A DNA stretch of 13,624 nucleotides from WYEN01 sp049976205 (GTDB taxonomy: Archaea > Thermoproteota > Thermoprotei_A > Sulfolobales > AG1): NCBI GenBank assembly GCA_049976205.1, contig JBMFIR010000038.1, forward strand, positions 1-13,624, read 5' to 3'. The position numbers were made by a program, and so were the translations under genes. How positions within the stretch are numbered: the stretch's first letter is position 1; each line of letters starts with the position of its first letter. Positions 13,503 through 13,624 of this stretch are shown here, in pieces. Below the pieces are notes generated by a model. It was given only the letters and a program-made list of their open reading frames with translations, searched no databases and was not told where the DNA came from.

Positions 13503-13560
13503 TTGGATGATGTGAGTCATGCCCTCTGATGAATGATGATCTTTTGGGGTATCTGATGTT
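13503..13560 (+). ncRNA. C/D-box guide sRNA (2'-O-methylation guide)
   Basis: All four boxes occur in order with archaeal spacing. C box ATGATGT (13507-13513; the consensus RTGATGA has A last), 12-nt guide (13514-13525), D' box CTGA (13526-13529), 3-nt spacer, perfect C' box ATGATGA (13533-13539), 13-nt guide (13540-13552), D box CTGA (13553-13556). The core is 50 nt, typical of archaeal C/D sRNAs, which bind L7Ae, Nop5 and fibrillarin to methylate rRNA or tRNA. By the D+5 rule the targets would be the underlying C in AGGGCATGACTC (fifth base) and the C in ATACCCCAAAAGA (fifth base). I could not place these in an rRNA or tRNA. A TATA-like box lies upstream and a T-run (TATTTTTCTT) downstream. 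The outer ends are estimates. Confidence 0.8.
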
Positions 13561-13624
13561 CATTCTATTTTTCTTGCCTCTACACATACAAAGCCGTATC
13601 TCCCATTATCTATTGCGGGCTCCT
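13560..13624 (-). CDS. 3' end of an unknown protein gene entering from the right edge
   Basis: On the minus strand one frame is open from the edge for 20 codons and ends with TGA at 13560-13562. It encodes a tail containing NGRYGFVCVEARK, which looks like a genuine protein C-terminus (a beta-strand with alternating hydrophobic residues and a short charged end); the other two frames contain stops. The family cannot be told. The stop lies 4 nt from the D box of the convergent sRNA, so the mRNA's 3' untranslated end would be antisense to the sRNA. Confidence 0.5.
   Translation of the reverse strand, partial: EPAIDNGRYGFVCVEARKIE
13567..13576 (+). terminator. T-rich terminator of the C/D-box sRNA
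   Basis: The plus strand TATTTTTCTT, with five T in a row, begins about 10 nt after the D box, as expected for the end of a short independent sRNA transcript. It overlaps the last codons of the convergent gene fragment. Confidence 0.4.

Noticed and set aside
13189..13587. A 132-codon minus-strand open frame from 13587 to 13189.
   Set aside because: It runs through the sRNA, the whole tRNA-Gly and the 3' end of the TauE-like gene, and its product resembles no protein; it is a shadow frame.
1..13624. CRISPR arrays, insertion sequences, integrase or toxin-antitoxin genes.
   Set aside because: No regularly spaced repeat, terminal inverted repeat or recognisable transposase, integrase or defence gene was seen; all sizeable frames are explained by the listed genes.

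Overview
The window looks like chromosomal DNA of a hyperthermophilic crenarchaeon (Thermoproteota, plausibly a Desulfurococcales-type lineage). The basis is a set of typically archaeal genes: archaeal DNA primase large subunit, GTP-dependent dephospho-CoA kinase, a non-catalytic tRNA-splicing endonuclease subunit of the kind known from crenarchaeal heterotetramers, and MptG. The protein genes are strongly A+T-rich while both tRNAs are very G+C-rich. TATA-like boxes lie about 26 nt upstream of inferred transcription starts, many genes carry GGTGA/GGAG Shine-Dalgarno motifs, and TTG starts occur. The exact genus cannot be read from the sequence. No insertion sequence, prophage gene or CRISPR array was seen.

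Left part (1-4752, all minus strand): a 5' fragment of an unknown gene leaves the left edge. Next comes a likely operon, read right to left: sugar-phosphate nucleotidyltransferase, ribose-phosphate pyrophosphokinase (prs) and a radical-SAM-like zinc-ribbon protein that has Ser where the first cluster Cys is expected. Upstream of it lie GTP-dependent dephospho-CoA kinase, an M55 (DppA-type) D-aminopeptidase and the tRNA endonuclease structural subunit.

Centre (4753-9558): a divergent promoter region leads rightward to a class II aldolase whose true N-terminus seems to lie upstream of its first ATG, probably at a CTG codon. A tRNA-Ser(GGA) and an MscS-family channel follow. The channel gene converges, with a 2-nt gap, on a leftward two-gene unit: a separate RCK (TrkA-type) regulatory protein directly abutting an APC-superfamily permease. 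Upstream of that unit is mptG.

Right part (9568-13624): metG and mptG form a leftward operon. metG shares a compact AT-rich bidirectional promoter with priL (rightward), which is followed by a TauE/SafE-type anion exporter. A leftward tRNA-Gly(TCC) sits opposite a divergently transcribed, previously unlisted C/D-box guide sRNA at about 13503-13560, found from its C, D', C' and D boxes and spacing. A C-terminal gene fragment enters from the right edge.

Functional links: Prs makes PRPP, which MptG would use for a methanopterin-type C1 carrier. The RCK/permease pair and the MscS channel, which lie tail to tail, both suggest ion or osmotic homeostasis. Housekeeping RNA functions (two tRNAs, tRNA splicing subunit, MetRS, C/D sRNA) are scattered through the region. 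The most noteworthy items are the C/D sRNA, the split RCK + permease pair, the non-AUG start of the aldolase, the degenerate radical-SAM cysteine motif and the primase Fe-S domain with only three cysteines.
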